Below, piece after piece: positions 57,901 to 64,000 of a stretch of DNA of 64,000 bases (position 1 is the stretch's first letter; each line of letters begins with the position of its first letter). Where the stretch lies: NCBI GenBank assembly GCA_037176845.1, contig JAYKXP010000028.1, positions 1 to 64,000 of the forward strand, written 5' to 3'. This DNA comes from Paramarasmius palmivorus (taxonomy: Eukaryota; Basidiomycota; Agaricomycetes; Agaricales; Marasmiaceae). The position numbers were made by a program, and so were the translations under genes. A model generated the notes under the pieces. That model was not told where the DNA came from. It made no database searches and saw only the letters and a program-made list of their open reading frames with translations.

Positions 57901-60736
57901 GATTTGCAGCATAAGCACGACTGGGCGGACGCCACGTCGCAGGTGATGGATCAGTAGGCTCAGTACGCCTCAACGGGGAGTGTTGTGACACGGAGGGAGG
58001 AGATTCATCTATGGGCCTAATGGGTGCGATGTAGTCCTTCTTTTGTCCCGTCCAAGTAGCCGGGTATCCTCCAATTTGTTCCAAAGTCCTTCGCTCTTCA
58101 TGCTCACGGCTTGGACCATAATTGGGATGTGCGCTAGAAGAAGTGGCCGGAGGCACTGGACCGGGATCCGCCACCTCTGTAGCTCCGTATTTGGCTGATG
58201 TAGAAGCCTGACGGCGATCTATCCTCGTATAGTCTGCGGTCGCAGATGACGTGGGCTGTTACGAAGGGATTAGATGTATACTAAGGAACCGGGGACATGA
58301 CGTACGTTTATGGGTACTTCTACTGCTTTCACCTTCTCTCGAGTAGGAACAGGATTTGCCGAGAAAGTAGTGGCTGGTGGTTGAACGGCGGATGTCCTAG
58401 ACGGTCGATATTCGTTACCTGATCGACTCGAATACTTTGCACGTTCTGATTCCTCCCTGTGTTTACGGCGACTCTGTAAAAATAGTCAAAATAGCATACT
58501 CAAAGCAAAAATGACTACACTTACCCTGTGTCCAAGAGCCCTTGCCTGGTCATTGTCACTTCCTGAAGAAGTGCCCACGCCTTCGTTACCGCTTTGTGGA
58601 TCCCTCAACTCAGGGAAATGTTTGACTGGATGCAGTGGAGGCTGTGCTACTTGAGTCTGAACTGGATTGTGGCTTGTCGGAGTTGTGATAGGCGCTGGGT
58701 TTGGAAGGACGTTCGAGCTGAAAACTGAGGACGGAATATGTATTGGCGTCGGCGGAGCAGGCGCATTTGTAGACGCCGACGCAGATGTGTATCTCGATGC
58801 GTATTGTGAGGATGGGTTGAGGGTTTGGGTAGGGGGCTGTGAGGTGTTCGGAATGCTGTTATTGGATGCCTTGGAAGCGGATTGGGTGACAGGGAAGCTT
58901 TGGATAGGGGCTGAGGTACTCGTGTATTGAGGGCGTGAGCCAGAGGTGTACGAGTTATACTGACTGGCGGAGGTGGTGGCACTTTGAACATTCTGTGGAG
59001 CGGAAACTCCGGCACTGGATGCCTTCACGTTGGCTTGGGCCTGATGCACGTTTTGTTGAGAATACTGCGCATTGATGCTAGACTGCCTTGCATAGTGTCC
59101 TGTAGGTGCAGTGTGACCTGCTGTCTGCGACACGGAAACAGGTGCAACGGCCGGTTTGGATACAGCGGAAGTTTGTTGCGAGAAAACACCTGATGTTTGT
59201 GGAGTGGTCTGCGAGGCAGACACAGGGACCTTACTGCTGGCACTCTGCGGGACGGGGGCTGCAGTGGCCGACGCCTTTGGAGCATACTGAGCAGTCTGAG
59301 CGGAATAACTAGCGCTCTGCGAATTCGAAATTGGTGGCCTGGTTCGGCTGGCAGATTGAGTCGCGTTCTGCGAGACACTCGGTGTCGTTGGTACAGCAGA
59401 ACCGTTAGTGGGGTGCTGTCCCTAAGTTGTGCATTGAGTCAGGGTGAATGGAGGAAGACACGCGACTCACAGTGACAGTTTGATTCTGAAAGAGGTCATA
59501 GGCTTTGTCGCGACGTCTACTGGAAGAGTACTTTTGCTTGGTAGGATCAGAAGTCTCTCCTTCATCACTCGAATCCTTTCCTGTAGGTTTTGTAGCAAGA
59601 GGTGCACGATAGTCGCGGACTGTGTTACGCCCCCACTCGTCCACCGCTCCACGATCAGCCGAAGTAGGCAGAACCGAAGGACGGTATCTGTCTGGATCGG
59701 GTGCTCGAGACTGTCCTCGCGGTCTTTCCGTGTCCCGTTTGCTACTAGACTCCCGATAGTAATAATCCCTACGATCTGGCTGAGCCTCTCGGACGCGACT
59801 GTTCTCCTTATCTCGTGTACTTGTGCGATCACGGTCGCGCTGTAACGTCTCCCTCATCTTCGCTCGTTCACGATCTGCTCTCCGTTCCAGCTCGCGCTCG
59901 CGCTCTTTCGCAGGATCTCTATCCCTCGTCCTTTCTCGTTCTTTGCCCCTGTCTCCATCGCTTTCCCGTGCTTGTTCTCTTTCGACCTCTCTCTCCCTGA
60001 CTCTAGCCGGGGCCTCGTCCTTCAATCTCTCCCTTGCTCGGACGTCCCTGTCTCTGGTCCGATCCATAATATCTCTGTTATCTCTATCTCTGGTTCTATC
60101 TCTGTCTCTTGTTCGGTCCCTCTCCCTTTCCTTGCGTTCCGCGCGCTCCCTATCTCGATAATCATCCGTATCTCTGTCTTTGTACATCCGAGAAGATGAC
60201 GAAGTGTATGCATTTGGCGGAGGAATCCATTGTGAAGGACCAGGTACTGGCACCTGGGATGTAGTTTGGCGACTTGAACCGACGTAAGGTGATGGTGGGA
60301 CGGGTGCCTGATCTGTAGGACGTACTGATGCTTGAGGCATGCTGTACGAACTCGTAGGCAAGTCACCGTTGACCTTCACGGTCCTCGTGGTATCGACATG
60401 TTGGGGTGGGCGTTGGCTCGAACTGGGTATGGATGATGATGGGGCAATGAATGGTGCACGACTAGAAGATGGTTTGGATGTAGTTGGTGTTGTGTATGAT
60501 GTGGTATTGTAGCTTGTACCGGGCACCTCAGTGATAACAGGATCTTGACGAGGCACACGACTTGAACTTGTCCGTTTCTCGCCAGATTTCTTGACACCTG
60601 TACCAGGTATCTGCTTCTCTGTCCTGCCTGAGTATTTGGATGAGGGTTCAGGTTCTTGGGGACGAGGGATCCGTTGTTTTGAAGCAGACTTGGCTGGTGC
60701 GGTATTATCATGCTTCCGCTGGAAGAAACTCTTCAT
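54987..60736 (-). CDS. Very large disordered Ser/Pro- and RD/RE-rich protein
   Basis: Start MKSFFQRKHDNTAPAKS at 60734-60736. Large exons at about 59405-60736, 58520-59400, 58330-58480, 57650-58260, 55285-57600, and the last exon 54987 to about 55233 give roughly 1,700 residues. The N-terminal third has a 150-residue tract of RD/RE/RS dipeptides (DRTRDRDRTRDRDNRD, EREREL, TRDRDPAKERERE), then DEGETSDPTKQKYSSSRRRD. Ser/Pro/Gln/Asn-rich sequence follows throughout. The C-terminus is the most ordered and best spliced part: FRYLSSSKRNRTMSAASLEA, then SPTASMHSSQPPFQPPSLRD and KMRTYRPGVVFDVGHEP. No enzyme domain is seen. RD/RE tracts occur in RNA-processing and transcription proteins, but the function is not inferable. 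The promoter is shared with UBP15. Confidence 0.7.
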
Positions 60737-61996
60737 GCAGCGAAAATGAAGGAAGAAAACGGGGAGACAATGTCAGAATCGTCTCCGAAAAGATGTAATG
60801 GATGATATTTAAGAGGAAGCGAGTTTCTGTACATGAGGCGAATACCCAATGAACCCTGGTTTGGCAAGCGTAGCTCCGAGCTTCTTGAGGCCCAAGTCAC
60901 TCAAAATTTGGATACCACCTCGGCCAAGGTTCCTTTGAATAGCGTATTTTCAGCCTCTGTCAGAGCTAGATGGGTTTTGGGATGCAAGTTTTAATGAGAA
61001 AATCATTCCAACACACATCAACATGTCTTCCCACTATTACGTATCAGACTCATGAACAATGGAATCACAACTGTTTGGGCTCGAGATTTGGCCTCACACT
61101 TGGTAGTAGCCCTGGCCAGCCTCGTGTATGCTTTGTTGACAGCCGGAGAAATTAACACGCCGAGAAACGGGACTAGCAGTCGCACAACGAGCTACAACGA
61201 GGCGGCTTGAAGCAGCTCATTTTAAAGAACTTTTACCGGTCACCGCGGAAACGAACTCTTCATGCTAGGTGAAAGCTCAAGAGATTAACATCATGCCGCG
61301 GTCTCACGTTGCCAGTGGAGAAGATAAGGATTGGAATATTGATTCTGAATGTGCTAAGATTGTACAAAGGAGCATTCGGTGGAGGGAAATGTTCGCCGAA
61401 AAAGCAATGACGTGCCGCCACGAGAATTTAATGGGCGTTCGCCGTACGTGCTTGCAAGGCAGTGCCAGAGGATAGTTCGAAGATATCCTGAACCTCAAAA
61501 CGAGATCCAGAAAGACGAGACAGACCCGCGGCTTGCTCTTACACGATTTTGACTCACTACCGACAGTAGACAGCGAAAAGGCTGGTGAGGACCATAAAAG
61601 ATCTTCCTGTCGAGACAATTTAAGGATCGTGTAGTTCACACAGAATTAAGAAAACGACACCTGGATAATTCACTGAAACTTGAGGTTTGAATTGCTACAG
61701 TTTGAGTCTCGAACAAACGAGAAGATGAAAGAAGAACTGAACAAGAAAAAAAAATGTGTGCACGAAGCCGCACTTTATCGGGATGCCGTATTTGTCAGCA
61801 AGCCCGCTTTGCTGACTGACTCCCATAACCCTAGCACCCAACATCTCCCTTACATCACGCTTCCTCGTCCTATCATTCTAAAGAGGTTGTGGGACAACAA
61901 GCCGGCTAGTTTCGTTCTTTCAGGATTATGGTGTGTATAGATCAGTTCTCCTAGCTTGATTTCATACTCACCCGAAATGACATCTAGAATGATAAC
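60737..61996. promoter_or_regulatory. 1.26-kb divergent intergenic region
   Basis: It lies between the 5' ends of the disordered-protein gene (minus) and UBP15 (plus). Open frames at 60970-61155, 61269-61475 and 61680-61940 have no recognisable protein and no linking introns. No repeat or TATA box is clear. Confidence 0.35.

Positions 61997-64000
<2,004 letters not shown>

Noticed and set aside
59823..60161. 112-residue Arg/Ser-rich frame on the plus strand resembling an SR protein
   Set aside because: It is the complement of the RD/RE repeat coding tract on the minus strand, not an independent gene.

Overview
The window is nuclear DNA of a mushroom-forming basidiomycete (Agaricomycete). The evidence is dense genes on both strands with many 45-70 bp GT-AG introns, Agaricomycete-type tetraspan (MARVEL-like) proteins with long Ser/Pro-rich tails, a KDZ-transposon-associated cysteine-cluster protein, and a normal set of fungal housekeeping genes. 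No prokaryotic, viral, tRNA, rRNA or CRISPR feature was recognised. Exon structures were built by hand from splice sites and reading phase. Where exons are listed the phases close; elsewhere only the outer limits are given.

Region 1 (1 to about 11 kb) looks like a lineage-specific, fast-evolving end. It holds two unrecognised helical multi-exon genes, a tiny ORFan, a spaced repeat with a 20-bp core, two 11-bp minisatellites, a seven-exon unknown nuclear-type protein with three SUMO-interacting-like motifs, and a truncated KDZ-associated CxC protein.

Region 2 (about 11.6-21.2 kb) is a membrane cluster: a tetraspan protein, a voltage-gated proton channel (Hv1 type, plus strand), a MARVEL protein, a TRP-type vacuolar cation channel (YVC1) and another tetraspan protein. 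A divergently transcribed POT-family peptide transporter (PTR2) follows at 22.2-24.7 kb.

Region 3 (25-38.9 kb) holds a PPP4R1-like HEAT-repeat phosphatase regulator, aspartate aminotransferase, a minimal AN1 zinc-finger protein, the plasma-membrane syntaxin Sso1, an AIG1/FAR-17a lipid hydrolase, a fourth tetraspan protein, a small EF-hand-like protein and a family-16 methyltransferase.

Region 4 (39-64 kb) holds a DH-domain RhoGEF, asparagine synthetase, phosphatidylinositol synthase (PIS1), a large mitochondrial AAA ATPase, NSE1 of the SMC5/6 complex, phosphatidylserine synthase (CHO1), the DNA primase large subunit (PRI2), a very large disordered RD/RE-rich protein, and the start of the USP7/Ubp15 deubiquitinase, which is cut by the window end.

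Functional links worth noting are the clustering of a proton channel with a cation channel and tetraspan proteins, two enzymes that draw on the same CDP-diacylglycerol pool (PIS1 and CHO1) within 7.4 kb, and adjacent nitrogen-metabolism and transport genes (PTR2, AAT, ASN). The least explained signals are the SIM-containing gene with an intron-borne stop at 5.5-7.7 kb and the spaced repeat at 1.7-2.8 kb.
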